A stretch of 64,000 bases of DNA from Paraburkholderia phenazinium (lineage in GTDB: Bacteria > Pseudomonadota > Gammaproteobacteria > Burkholderiales > Burkholderiaceae), in the NCBI RefSeq assembly GCF_900141745.1, contig NZ_FSRM01000001.1:682001-746000 (forward strand), in the 5' to 3' direction. The notes below the pieces were generated by a model that saw only the letters and a list, made by a program, of their open reading frames with translations, made no database searches and was not told where the DNA came from. How positions within the stretch are numbered: position 1 is the stretch's first letter; every line of letters starts with the position of its first letter. A program made the translations under genes and the position numbers. Positions 16,875 through 25,702 of the stretch are shown piece by piece.

Positions 16875-18424
16875 GTACGCCGTCCACACCGTCGTCAGGT
16901 TCTGCGTCTTCGGCAGCGACCCGGGCCGGTGCCGCGACGACGCCCGAATTGGCGGTGGAGCCTGCCGAGCGCGGCGCGTCATCGGCAGTCGCCGCACGGC
17001 TCGTGCCCTATGGCTTCGCGCGCAGTGGCCAGATTCTGGTTGCGCATCAGCACGCCGACAGCCTCGAAGTCTGGATCAGCGACCGCACGAGCGATGCTGC
17101 GCTCGCCGAAGTTGGGCGCAATTTCGGCGCTCTCACGGTAGTGCGCCTGCCCGCTGACGAACTCGCTCAGGCAATCAACCAGGCTTATGCGCGTCACGAT
17201 GGCAGCGCGGCGCAAGTCGTGGGCGAAGTGGAAGGCGAAGTCGATCTGTCGCGTCTGATGCAGGAGATCCCGGAGGTCGAGGATCTGCTGGAGTCGGAAG
17301 ACGACGCGCCGATCATCCGCATGATCAACGCCCTCCTCACCCAGGCGGCGCGCGAACAGGCTTCGGATATTCACATCGAGCCGTTCGAGAATGCCTCGGT
17401 GGTGCGCTTTCGCGTCGACGGTACGCTGCGCGACGTCGTGCGGCCGAAGAAGGCGTTGCACGGCGCGTTGATCTCGCGGATCAAGATCATGGCGCAGCTC
17501 GATATCGCTGAAAAGCGCTTGCCGCAGGATGGCCGGATCACGCTGCGCGTGGGTGGCCGCCCGGTCGATGTGCGGGTTTCGACGTTGCCGACCGGGCACG
17601 GCGAGCGCGCGGTGTTGCGTCTGCTCGAGAAAGACGCGTCGCGTCTGAATCTGGAAGCGCTCGGCATGGGCGCGGACACGTTGGTCAAGTTCGACAAGCT
17701 GATCGGCCGCCCGCACGGCATCGTGCTGGTGACCGGGCCGACCGGCTCAGGCAAGACAACGACGCTCTACGCGTCGATGTCGCGGCTTGAGACGGCGACG
17801 ACCAACATCATGACGGTCGAAGATCCGATTGAATATGACCTGTCGGGCATCGGCCAGACTCAGGTCAACGAGCGGATCGGTATGACTTTCGCGCGGGCGC
17901 TGCGCTCGATACTGCGGCAGGATCCGGACATCATCATGATTGGTGAAATCCGCGATCTCGAGACCGCGCAGATTGCTGTGCAGGCTTCCCTCACCGGTCA
18001 CCTGGTGCTGGCGACGCTGCACACCAACGACGCGGCCTCCGCCGTAACGCGTTTGACCGACATGGGTGTCGAGCCTTACCTGCTGGCTTCGTCGCTGCTC
18101 GGCGTGCTGGCGCAACGTCTGGTGCGCAGGCTCTGTCCGGTGTGCCGCGAAGAGCGCCCCGACGCGGACGGGCGCATGCAGTGGCATCCCGTGGGTTGCG
18201 AGAAGTGCGGCCACTCCGGTTACGCAGGGCGGCGCGGCGTGTACGAGTTGCTGCTGATCGACGACACGATCCGCACGCTGGTCCACCGTAACGCGGCCGA
18301 TTCGGAGATCCTCGCGGCGGGTCGTGCCCAGGGCATGCGGACGCTGCGCGAGGACGCCGACCGCTGGCTCGCTTCCGGCCTGACCTCGCTCGAAGAAGTG
18401 ATCCGCGTGACGGGCGGAGCATAA
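16871..18424 (+). CDS. gspE: Type II secretion ATPase GspE
   Basis: 517 residues with a GTG start overlapping the gspD stop by 4 bases, which indicates translational coupling. The N-terminal GspE/PilB domain is followed by the ATPase: Walker A GPTGSGKTTTLYASM near 286-300, Asp box MTVEDPIEYDL, Walker B DIIMIGEIRDLETA, and His box ATLHTNDAASAVTRL. A four-cysteine zinc module (CPVC ... CEKC) lies near 422-450. It hydrolyses ATP as a cytoplasmic hexamer docked to GspL and GspF, driving pseudopilus growth. The extreme N-terminus is Ser/Thr/Ala-rich. Confidence 0.96.
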   Translation: MSTPSTPSSGSASSAATRAGAATTPELAVEPAERGASSAVAARLVPYGFARSGQILVAHQHADSLEVWISDRTSDAALAEVGRNFGALTVVRLPADELAQAINQAYARHDGSAAQVVGEVEGEVDLSRLMQEIPEVEDLLESEDDAPIIRMINALLTQAAREQASDIHIEPFENASVVRFRVDGTLRDVVRPKKALHGALISRIKIMAQLDIAEKRLPQDGRITLRVGGRPVDVRVSTLPTGHGERAVLRLLEKDASRLNLEALGMGADTLVKFDKLIGRPHGIVLVTGPTGSGKTTTLYASMSRLETATTNIMTVEDPIEYDLSGIGQTQVNERIGMTFARALRSILRQDPDIIMIGEIRDLETAQIAVQASLTGHLVLATLHTNDAASAVTRLTDMGVEPYLLASSLLGVLAQRLVRRLCPVCREERPDADGRMQWHPVGCEKCGHSGYAGRRGVYELLLIDDTIRTLVHRNAADSEILAAGRAQGMRTLREDADRWLASGLTSLEEVIRVTGGA

Positions 18425-18428
18425 CCCC

Positions 18429-19646
18429 ATGCCGGCATTTCGTTTCGAAGCGATCGATGCGACGGGCAAGGCGCAGAAAGGCGTACTCGACGCGGATAGC
18501 GCGCGCGGCGCCCGCACGCATCTGCGCGGCCAGGGGCTTACGCCGCTGATCGTCGAGCCAGCCTCGACCCGCACGCGCGGCGAGCGCAATCAGCGGCTCT
18601 CGTTGGGGCGCCGTCTGTCGCAACGCGAGCAGGCCATTCTCACGCGTCAGCTGGCCAGCCTGCTGATCGCCGGCTTGCCGCTCGACGAAGCGCTCGGTGT
18701 GCTGACCGAACAGTCGGAGCGCGACTACATCCGCGAGCTGATGGCGTCGATTCGCGCGGAAGTGCTTGGCGGCCATTCGCTCGCCAATGCGCTGCACCAG
18801 CATCCGAAAGATTTTCCCGAGATCTACCGTGCACTCGTGGCCGCCGGTGAACATACCGGCAAGCTGGGCCTCGTGCTGTCGCGTCTTGCCGACTATATCG
18901 AGCAACGCAACGCGCTCAAGCAGAAGATCGTGCTGGCCTTCACGTATCCGACCATCGTCACGATCATTGCTTTCGGCATCGTCACGTTCCTGTTGAGCTA
19001 TGTCGTGCCGCAGGTCGTCAACGTGTTTGCGAGCACCAAGCAGCAGTTGCCGGTGCTGACCATCATGATGATGGCGCTCTCCGGCTTCGTGCGGAAATGG
19101 TGGTGGGCGGTGCTGATCGCGGTCGTGCTGGTGGCGTATATCGTGCGGTCGATTCTGGCGCAGCCCGGCCCGCGTCTCGCCTTCGACCGCTGGCTGCTGA
19201 CCGCCCCGCTGCTCGGCAAGCTGGTACGCGGCTACAACACCGTGCGCTTTGCCAGCACGCTCGGCATTCTGACCGCAGCGGGCGTGCCGATCCTGCGCGC
19301 TCTGCAGGCGGCAAGCGAAACGCTCAGCAACCGCGCCATGCGCGACAACATCGATGACGCCATTGTGCGCGTGCGTGAAGGGACTTCGCTGTCGCGTGCA
19401 CTGGGTAATACGAAGACGTTTCCGCCGGTGCTGGTGCACCTGATCCGTTCAGGCGAAGCGACTGGCGACGTGACGACGATGCTCGATCGCGCGGCCGAAG
19501 GCGAATCCAACGAACTCGAGCGGCGCACGATGTTCCTGACGAGCCTGCTCGAGCCGTTGCTGATTCTCGCGATGGGGGGCGTGGTGCTGGTGATCGTGCT
19601 GGCGGTGATGCTGCCGATCATCGAGTTGAACAACCTGGTGCAATGA
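18429..19646 (+). CDS. gspF: Type II secretion inner-membrane protein GspF
   Basis: 405 residues, full length. Two T2SSF repeats (LTRQLASLLIAGLPLDEAL and the matching RFASTLGILTAAGVPILRAL) each form a cytoplasmic helical bundle. Three membrane spans can be seen near residues 172-195, 220-240 and at the C-terminus (LLEPLLILAMGGVVLVIV). It is the polytopic core of the inner-membrane platform that works with GspE and GspL. It starts 4 bases after gspE ends. The only other gene between it and gspG is gspC, which runs in the opposite direction. Confidence 0.95.
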   Translation: MPAFRFEAIDATGKAQKGVLDADSARGARTHLRGQGLTPLIVEPASTRTRGERNQRLSLGRRLSQREQAILTRQLASLLIAGLPLDEALGVLTEQSERDYIRELMASIRAEVLGGHSLANALHQHPKDFPEIYRALVAAGEHTGKLGLVLSRLADYIEQRNALKQKIVLAFTYPTIVTIIAFGIVTFLLSYVVPQVVNVFASTKQQLPVLTIMMMALSGFVRKWWWAVLIAVVLVAYIVRSILAQPGPRLAFDRWLLTAPLLGKLVRGYNTVRFASTLGILTAAGVPILRALQAASETLSNRAMRDNIDDAIVRVREGTSLSRALGNTKTFPPVLVHLIRSGEATGDVTTMLDRAAEGESNELERRTMFLTSLLEPLLILAMGGVVLVIVLAVMLPIIELNNLVQ

Positions 19647-19714
19647 AGCCTTCAGGCGCGCGGCCACGATGGACGCGCGCTCGATGCTTGCGAAGTGGCT
19701 GGCGGCGGGTTTGC

Positions 19715-20137
19715 CTAGCGCACGTAGATGGTGGGGCCGGCGGGATTGGCAGGCAGGAACACTTCGGAGCGCACACCGTTGCGGTCGATGATGATCGAAC
19801 GGGGGCGCACTTCGTAGAGCTTGGCGCCTTGCATGATGGCGCTGCCGAGCGAGACGGCCCGCGGCGGTTCGCCACCCGCGCTGAGGATGGCGGCGCCGCC
19901 TTCCTGAAGCGAGAGGATTCCGAACAGGCGCACGTCCTGGTTGGCGCTGCGCTGCAGCTGGCCACCGAACAGCGTGGCCGCCTGGTCGACCGAGACCGGC
20001 GGGTTCACGGCGGCAGCGGGCAACGGGCCGCCTCGCAGCGCGGTGAGCGTGACGACCCAGTAAGTGAGCGTCGCGCAGAACACGGCGAACAGTGCGAGCG
20101 ACAGAAGGCGAATTTGGATGGCGTTCATGCGCATCAT
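19715..20137 (-). CDS. gspC: Short GspC-like type II secretion protein, on the opposite strand
   Basis: 140 residues: a short cytoplasmic N-terminus, one membrane span at about 8-32, and a periplasmic homology-region-like domain (VRLFGILSLQEGGAAILSA, AKLYEVRPRSIIIDRNG). There is no C-terminal PDZ domain, unlike enterobacterial GspC. GspC links the inner-membrane platform to the secretin N0 domain. It is encoded against the direction of the operon between gspF and gspG, so its expression must be separate. Similarity is weak at residue level. The call rests on the HR-type pattern, length and location. Confidence 0.75.
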   Translation of the reverse strand: MMRMNAIQIRLLSLALFAVFCATLTYWVVTLTALRGGPLPAAAVNPPVSVDQAATLFGGQLQRSANQDVRLFGILSLQEGGAAILSAGGEPPRAVSLGSAIMQGAKLYEVRPRSIIIDRNGVRSEVFLPANPAGPTIYVR

Positions 20138-20345
20138 TGTACGGACTATTGTGAAATTTGCGTTGGGGGAAAGTGCCCCTGCCTGGAGGGGGAACGAGAA
20201 ACCTGGGACGGCCCGGCGTTTTCTCGCAACCCTTCAACTGCATGACATTAAAATGACAGAACGGGAGTGTTAAATCAGCACGCTGATCCTGGCTGGCGCG
20301 ACACTCGCCCGACACGAAAATCTTCCTGAAAAGAGGTAGCAAGCT

Positions 20346-20810
20346 ATGCAAATGTGGACCACTCGCCGCACTGAAATCGCGGGTCTGCGCAACCGTCGTC
20401 AGCGTGGTTTCACGCTGATCGAAATCATGGTGGTGATCGCGATTCTCGGCATCCTGGCCGCGCTGATCGTCCCGAAGATCATGAGCCGGCCAGATGAAGC
20501 GCGGCGCGTCGCTGCGAAGCAGGACATCGGCACGATCATGCAGGCGTTGAAGCTGTACCGTCTCGACAATGGCCGCTACCCGACTCAGGACCAGGGGCTG
20601 CGTGCATTGATTGAAAAGCCCTCGACCGATCCGGTCCCGAACAACTGGAAGGACGGTGGTTACCTCGAGCGTCTGCCGAACGATCCGTGGGGCAATGGGT
20701 ATCAGTATCTGAATCCGGGCGTGCACGGTGAAATCGACGTGTTCAGTTACGGCGCCGACGGCAAACCGGGTGGCGAAGGGAACGACGCCGACATAGGCTC
20801 GTGGGAATGA
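20346..20810 (+). CDS. gspG: Major pseudopilin GspG
   Basis: 154 residues with a basic leader and a prepilin peptidase site [11 protein letters not shown] near 21-22, followed by a hydrophobic helix ([17 protein letters not shown]). The C-terminal domain has the calcium-site pattern typical of GspG ([41 protein letters not shown]). AGAGGT lies about 8 bases before the ATG at 20346. It is the main subunit of the secretion pseudopilus. The 208-base gap upstream, after gspC on the other strand, presumably holds its promoter. Confidence 0.96.
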   Translation: MQMWTTRRTEIAGLRNRRQRGFTLIEIMVVIAILGILAALIVPKIMSRPDEARRVAAKQDIGTIMQALKLYRLDNGRYPTQDQGLRALIEKPSTDPVPNNWKDGGYLERLPNDPWGNGYQYLNPGVHGEIDVFSYGADGKPGGEGNDADIGSWE

Positions 20811-20814
20811 CCGG

Positions 20815-21429
20815 TTGAGTTTATTGCGCGCACTCTCGCTTATCGCCGGCACCATGTCTCTGTCCGCTTGCAAGTCTCGTGTTGCCCCGGCGCATCGGGC
20901 GAAGGTGCCGTACGCGGCGTCGCGCGACGCCTGGCAGCAAAGCGTCGCGGCCACGCCGGACGGACGTCGGCGTGCGAGCCGGCAGATTGGCTTTACGTTG
21001 CTGGAGATGCTGGTGGTGCTGGTGATTGCCGGGCTGCTGGTGTCGCTGGCGTCGCTCGCGGTGACGCGCAATCCACGCACGGATCTGAATGAAGAAGCGC
21101 AACGCCTGGCGTTGCTGTTTGAATCGGCCGGCGACGAAGCGCAGGTGCGGGCCCGGCCGATTGCGTGGCAGCCGTTCGATGGCGGCTTTCGCTTCGATAT
21201 ACACACCGACGACGGCTGGCGTCCTTTGCGTGACGATCTGCTGGGTGTGCGTCGCTGGGAAGGCGGCGTGACGAGCGTGTCGATCGACTATCCGGGTTCG
21301 GACGTGCATCCGTCGCGGCTGGTGTTCGGCACGGAGAGTATCGACGCGCCGGTGCAGATCACGCTGTTTTCCGCTGTCGGTCAGGCGCGGATCGTGGGAA
21401 CGGGCAATGGCCGCTATGAGGTGCGTTGA
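20815..21429 (+). CDS. gspH: Minor pseudopilin GspH
   Basis: 204 residues from a TTG at 20815 with GGGA upstream. An in-frame ATG at 20854 is a good alternative and gives 191 residues. The prepilin motif IG|FTLLEMLVVLVIAGLLVSLA sits unusually far in (about residues 58-75), so the leader is long for either start. The globular part is typical (DEAQVRARPIAWQPF, GFRFDIHTDDGWRPL). It would cap the pseudopilus with GspI, J and K. It follows gspG after 4 bases and is followed by gspI after 1 base. Confidence 0.9.
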   Translation: MSLLRALSLIAGTMSLSACKSRVAPAHRAKVPYAASRDAWQQSVAATPDGRRRASRQIGFTLLEMLVVLVIAGLLVSLASLAVTRNPRTDLNEEAQRLALLFESAGDEAQVRARPIAWQPFDGGFRFDIHTDDGWRPLRDDLLGVRRWEGGVTSVSIDYPGSDVHPSRLVFGTESIDAPVQITLFSAVGQARIVGTGNGRYEVR

Positions 21430-21430
21430 G

Positions 21431-21850
21431 ATGAGCGGCCGGATGAGGGATGTCGGGCGTGCCCCGATGCATCGGAAGTCACAGGGCGGCTTTACGATGA
21501 TTGAAGTGCTGGTGGCGCTGGCGATTATCGCGGTGGCTCTCGCTGCCTCGATGCGTGCGGTGGGCAATCTGGCGAACAGCGAGGTGGAGCTGCATCAGCG
21601 TCTGCTGGCCGGTTGGAGTGCGGACAACATGCTGGCGCAGTTAAAGCTTGCACATAGCTGGCCGGATGTGGGATCGACCAGTTACGACTGTTCGCAGGGC
21701 AATTTGCAGCTGCTTTGTACGGAACGCGTGACGGCGACGCCGAATCCGGTGTTTCGCCGGGTGGAGGTGGCGGTGACGACACCGGGCCGCGCCGGCAATC
21801 TTGCCCAGATGGTGACGGTGGTGGCGAATGAAACGAACCGTTCGCTCTGA
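21431..21850 (+). CDS. gspI: Minor pseudopilin GspI
   Basis: 139 residues. The prepilin site is GG|FTMIEVLVALAIIAVALAA, followed by the GspI-type segment ELHQRLLAGWSADNMLAQL. The ATG at 21431 was chosen because a GAGG purine stretch in the gspH 3' end precedes it and it starts 1 base after the gspH stop. It overlaps gspJ by 23 bases. It initiates the pseudopilus tip complex with J and K. Confidence 0.93.
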   Translation: MSGRMRDVGRAPMHRKSQGGFTMIEVLVALAIIAVALAASMRAVGNLANSEVELHQRLLAGWSADNMLAQLKLAHSWPDVGSTSYDCSQGNLQLLCTERVTATPNPVFRRVEVAVTTPGRAGNLAQMVTVVANETNRSL

Positions 21851-22505
21851 GCGCCGCGGTCGCCGGACGGCGCGTGGTTTTACGCTGATCGAGCTGCTGG
21901 TCGCGATTGCGATTCTGGCGGTGATTGCGGTGTTGTCGTGGCGCGGACTGGATCAGATCATCCGCGGACGGCAGACGATCACGAGCGCGATGGAAGACGA
22001 ACGCGTGTTTGCACAGTTGTTCGACCAGATGCGAATTGATGTGCGGCATGCCGCGACGGATGACGAGTCGGGGGCCGCCGCGGTGTCGGTGAGCGGGAAC
22101 GTGTTGCAGATCGTGCGCGAATTCGACATGCCGGATACGGCGCCGCGCTTGCAGGTGGTGCGATACCGGGTGACGGAGGGCCGGGTGACGCGATATGCAT
22201 CGCCGCCGCTGGGCACGATGGGGGAGTTGCGAGGGGCTTTGCGGAGTGGCGAAGGCGACGGATGGAGTGCGGTGCCATTGATGGGGGGAGTTGGCTCGAT
22301 CGGTGCGCGGCTGTTTGTGCCAAAGGTTGGCTGGACTACGCAGATGAGCGATGTGCAGGCGGCGATTGCCGAGAACGATAACAATCTCAAGGTTCCCCAG
22401 TTGGGGAGTGCGCCGCTGCCGCGGTCGGTGACGGGGCTTGAGGTTGTGATTGGGGCGACTTCGCTGGCGCGGCCGGTTACGCGGGTTTTTCTCGTCGGAG
22501 AGTGA
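21828..22505 (+). CDS. gspJ: Minor pseudopilin GspJ
   Basis: 225 residues. The prepilin site is RG|FTLIELLVAIAILAVIAVLSWRG, followed by GspJ-type segments (ERVFAQLFDQMRIDVRHAA, RVTEGRVTRYASPPLG). The ATG lies inside the gspI 3' end. From about 22200 to the stop the codon use changes from C/G-ending to many G- and T-rich codons (GGG, TTG, CGG, GTT), and this continues into the intergenic sequence up to the palindromic element. It ends in GGAGAG, which would serve as the ribosome site for the gspK start at 22510. Confidence 0.94.
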   Translation: MKRTVRSERRGRRTARGFTLIELLVAIAILAVIAVLSWRGLDQIIRGRQTITSAMEDERVFAQLFDQMRIDVRHAATDDESGAAAVSVSGNVLQIVREFDMPDTAPRLQVVRYRVTEGRVTRYASPPLGTMGELRGALRSGEGDGWSAVPLMGGVGSIGARLFVPKVGWTTQMSDVQAAIAENDNNLKVPQLGSAPLPRSVTGLEVVIGATSLARPVTRVFLVGE

Positions 22506-22509
22506 TTAA

Positions 22510-24270
22510 GTGGGTTTGGGTTTGCTACCGTCGGGGTTCGTGCTTTCTTTTTCTGCTGCGCAGGCTGGGGGGGTGTTTGCTCTCTGTTCTGGTTTTGTTT
22601 GTTTTGGCCTTTCCTTGATTTGCTTTTGGTCTATTAGCGTCGCCCCTGTGCGGGGCAGCACCTACTTTTCTTTGCAGCGGCAAAGAAAAGTAGGCAAAAG
22701 AAAGCCGCTCACCCCGCCAGCTTATAAGTGTCCCCCTCTGTCCATAACCCGGAGTGGCGCGCGCACGCAATCATCCCTCGCACCCTCCTCGTTAGTGACA
22801 AGGCAGTCATCCGTTCCAGCGTCGCGCTTCGCGCCCCGCCGTCGGGCACAACCCTCCGCTCAAGCCGCAGTGGCACTTGCTTCCGCGCCGCGCGCCCAGC
22901 AACCCACCAATGGTTGTGCCCAACCGTCACGCACAAAGTGCGTGGGCGGGATGAATGAGTCCTTTGTCACGGAGGGTGAGAGTGCGGGGGCTCATTTCGT
23001 GCGCGGACCACTCCGGGTTATGGACAGAGGGGGACACCTACAAGCTGGCGGTGTGAGCCCGCTTTCTTTGCTTACTTTCTTTGCGGCGGCAAAGAAAGTA
23101 AGTGCTGCCCCGCACAGGGGCGACGCTAATAGACCGAGAGCAAAGCAAGGAAAGGCCAACACCGCAATAACACGGACAAGCGCCGCGCAGGCAACCGGGG
23201 CAACCAGAAAAACCCAAACCGGCGTAGCCATAATCACAGCATTACTAGTAGTAGCCCTATCAGCAATCCTTGTCTCAGGCATTCTCTGGCGCCAGCAAGT
23301 ACAAATCCGCAGGATAGAAAACCAGCGCCTGCTATCCCAGGCCCAATGGATATCAAGAGGCGCCCTCGACTGGACCCGCCTGATCCTGAGATCAGAAGGC
23401 GACACCTCCGCAGGAATAACCTACCTGGGCGGGGTCTGGAGCGTCCCCATAGCTAAAACACGTCTCTCTGACTTCCTCGGCCAAATAGGCGAAGTCCGCG
23501 CCGCCGAAGGCGCCGACACGTACTTATCAGGCTCGATAGAAGACGCCCAATCCCGCTTCAATCTGCGAAACCTGGTCTCAAGCCCAGCGCCCGGCATGCT
23601 GCAATTGAACGTGTCGCAAATCCAGGCCTTCCAGCGTTTGCTCAGCCTGCTCGGCCTCAATGGCTCGGTCGCACAAAATGCCGCGGTGCAGGTTCGCAAC
23701 AGCCTCGCCCATTCCGCGACGCGCTTCCAGACGACCGCCCTGACCAGCGGCTACACAGCGCCGGCCGTCGTAGGCGGCGCCGTCGGCGGCAATAACTTCA
23801 CCGATAAACCCGGTATCAGCGACGACGAAGACAATCCCTCTGTCGTGCCCCTGCAGATGACGGGCGTCGATTCGCTGCTTGATGTGCCTGGCTTCTCTCC
23901 AGACATGGTCGCGCGGCTGCGCCCTTTCGTGACGTATTTGCCCACCACTACTGCGGTCAATATGAATACCGCGCCGGCCGAAGTCGTCGCCGCCGTCATC
24001 GAGGGTATGAGCCTGTCCAATGCGCAGGCGTTCGTTGCGCGCCGCCAAACCGTGTTCTTTCATAACGTCGGCGATGTACAGTTGGCCTTGCAGGGGGCGG
24101 GTGTCCCGCAACTGTCGATCGACCCCAGTCTCTACGACGTCAATACCAGTTACTTTTTTATCCACGGCCGAGTCGATCATGAACGCGCGGAAGTGGATCG
24201 TACGACCCTCGTCTATCGCGATGCGCTCACGCACACCACCCGCATCGTGAGCGTGCAGGATCAACTATGA
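22510..24270 (+). CDS. gspK: GspK minor pseudopilin, N-terminus extended through an inserted repeat element
   Basis: The GspK body begins near residue 236 with TGVAIITALLVVALSAIL (hydrophobic helix without Glu at position 5, as usual for GspK). It continues with RGALDWTRLILRSEG, the SRFNLRNLV motif and two SAM-like helical repeats (TAVNMNTAPAEVVAAV). This is normal through to the stop at 24270. The first 235 residues are translation of the 0.55-kb palindromic element and its flanks, with no leader in the usual place. The GTG at 22510 keeps GGAGAG 7 bases upstream and stays in frame. Other in-frame starts (22951 ATG, 23020 ATG, 23053 GTG) all lie inside the element. The protein may be non-functional or mis-targeted. 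Confidence 0.75.
   Translation: MGLGLLPSGFVLSFSAAQAGGVFALCSGFVCFGLSLICFWSISVAPVRGSTYFSLQRQRKVGKRKPLTPPAYKCPPLSITRSGARTQSSLAPSSLVTRQSSVPASRFAPRRRAQPSAQAAVALASAPRAQQPTNGCAQPSRTKCVGGMNESFVTEGESAGAHFVRGPLRVMDRGGHLQAGGVSPLSLLTFFAAAKKVSAAPHRGDANRPRAKQGKANTAITRTSAAQATGATRKTQTGVAIITALLVVALSAILVSGILWRQQVQIRRIENQRLLSQAQWISRGALDWTRLILRSEGDTSAGITYLGGVWSVPIAKTRLSDFLGQIGEVRAAEGADTYLSGSIEDAQSRFNLRNLVSSPAPGMLQLNVSQIQAFQRLLSLLGLNGSVAQNAAVQVRNSLAHSATRFQTTALTSGYTAPAVVGGAVGGNNFTDKPGISDDEDNPSVVPLQMTGVDSLLDVPGFSPDMVARLRPFVTYLPTTTAVNMNTAPAEVVAAVIEGMSLSNAQAFVARRQTVFFHNVGDVQLALQGAGVPQLSIDPSLYDVNTSYFFIHGRVDHERAEVDRTTLVYRDALTHTTRIVSVQDQL
22606..23157. repeat. Palindromic repeat element of about 0.55 kb inserted at the gspK start
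   Basis: Starts with GGCCTTTCCTTG and ends with CAAGGAAAGGCC. The arms of about 160 bases (22606-22765 and 22995-23157) are imperfect inverted repeats sharing GGTCTATTAGCGTCGCCCC, CGGCAAAGAAA, GTCCCCCTCTGTCCATAACC and more. The centre folds again through GGGCACAACC/GGTTGTGCCC. No transposase. It matches a dispersed non-coding repeat I recognise from Burkholderia/Paraburkholderia genomes, whose translations (AAKKVSAAPHRGDANRP) are often annotated as hypothetical proteins. The recognition is from memory. Confidence 0.85.
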
Positions 24271-24298
24271 ATAACGCTTTTCCCGGAGAGAGTGGCCT

Positions 24299-25702
24299 TT
24301 GAGCACACTGATCGTCCTTCTGCCGCCGCGTGACCCGGCGGTGCCATCGCAGGAATGGCAACTGCCGGAGCTGCCGTTCGTGTTGCTCGACAAGTCGGGC
24401 CGCACGCAGCGCGCCGGTCGGGCCTCGCTCGCGCTGCTGCCGCGTACCTCGTCGACGGTCCTGATGGTCGCGGCCCGCGACCTCCTGATGATGCCCGCTA
24501 CCCTGCCTCCGCTGAAGGGGCCGCGTCTGCGTCAGGCATTGCCAAACATCGTCGAAGATCAACTGATCCAGGATCCGCAAACCTGTCATATCGCGCTCGA
24601 TCCGCAACCGCTCGGCAAAGGCAGGCATCTGCTCGCCATCATCGATCGCGGCTGGTTCCGCTTCATCTGCGAAGCTTTCGCTGCAGCCGGTCATCGCAGC
24701 GTGCGTGCTGTGCCGGTCACGCGTTGTCTGCCGTCGGCTCCGGTCACCGTCGCTGCCACTGAAACCGCCGCCGCGCTCGCTGAAGCCGAGGCCGAAGCAG
24801 CCTCGGCGACGTTGAAACCCGGGGCAGCGGCCAAGCTCGCGGCTGGTCTGCCAATCGAGCCGCCCGCGCCAGTCGTCGCGGCCGTGCTCGGCGCCGTCGT
24901 CTCCACTGCGCCCGCCCTGCTGCTCGAGGCGGCGCCGGAGTCCAGCACCACTCGTGTGGAACTGGCGATTGCGCGCGGTCGCCAGGGCGAGGGGCTCGCG
25001 TTGCCGGCGACGGCTGTCAACAGTACTCTCGAGGCGCTCTCGGGCGCCGCGCCGGTCACGCTTTATCAGCTCACCGAGGTGCCGGGTAACGAGCCGGGCA
25101 TGGGTTCGGGCGCGCAGGCGAAACTCGCCGGCCAGGTGCAGGGCGCACAACCGTTGCCGTTCGAGAAGCTCGCGCGCCGCGCACTCGAATGCCGTTTCGA
25201 TCTGTGTCAGTTCGAGTTCGCTTCGCAGCCTTGGCGGCTCGATCGCGCCACGTTACGGCGTCTGCGTTTTCCGATCGTGCTGGCGGTTGCCGCGCTGGTG
25301 GTCGCGATCATCGGCGTCAACGTGCAGTGGATGGTGCTCGCGCATCAGCGCGATGCGATCAACGCGCAGATGACCGAGGTGCTGCTCAACACTTTCCCGA
25401 AGACTACCGTCGTGCTCGATGCGCCCGATCAGATGTCGCGCCAGATGCAGCAGTTGCGCGTGGCGGCGGGTGAGCTGTCGCCGGACGACTTCCTGTCGCT
25501 TGCCTCCGGATTCGCGCGCTCGCTCGGACCGTTGCCGGTCAACGGCATCGCGGCGCTCGACTATCACGACCGTCGGCTGGACGTGACCTTCAAACCGGAA
25601 GTCAAAGTGGATCCTGGCCTCGCGCAACGTCTGTCAATCAACGGGTTGTCCGGCGCGATCGATAGCAATACCGGCAAGTGGACCATCAGGAGCGGACAAT
25701 GA
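24299..25702 (+). CDS. gspL: Type II secretion protein GspL
   Basis: 467 residues from a TTG at 24299 with GGAGAG upstream; no ATG fits the N-terminus. The cytoplasmic actin-like domain (LPPRDPAVPSQEWQLPELPF, GPRLRQALPNIVEDQLI) is interrupted by an Ala/Pro-rich insert of about 60 residues near 160-220. One membrane span lies near 325-345 (FPIVLAVAALVVAIIGV), followed by a periplasmic ferredoxin-like domain. It connects the GspE ATPase to GspM and GspF. It starts 28 bases after gspK and its stop overlaps gspM. Confidence 0.92.
   Translation: MSTLIVLLPPRDPAVPSQEWQLPELPFVLLDKSGRTQRAGRASLALLPRTSSTVLMVAARDLLMMPATLPPLKGPRLRQALPNIVEDQLIQDPQTCHIALDPQPLGKGRHLLAIIDRGWFRFICEAFAAAGHRSVRAVPVTRCLPSAPVTVAATETAAALAEAEAEAASATLKPGAAAKLAAGLPIEPPAPVVAAVLGAVVSTAPALLLEAAPESSTTRVELAIARGRQGEGLALPATAVNSTLEALSGAAPVTLYQLTEVPGNEPGMGSGAQAKLAGQVQGAQPLPFEKLARRALECRFDLCQFEFASQPWRLDRATLRRLRFPIVLAVAALVVAIIGVNVQWMVLAHQRDAINAQMTEVLLNTFPKTTVVLDAPDQMSRQMQQLRVAAGELSPDDFLSLASGFARSLGPLPVNGIAALDYHDRRLDVTFKPEVKVDPGLAQRLSINGLSGAIDSNTGKWTIRSGQ

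Noticed and set aside
19449..21206. 585-codon minus-strand frame across gspF, gspC and gspG
   Set aside because: It runs antisense through clear gspF and gspG domains and in another frame of gspC; no motifs.
22525..23405. Several ORFs inside the palindromic element on both strands
   Set aside because: They arise from the repeat itself; such translations are common false gene calls in this group.
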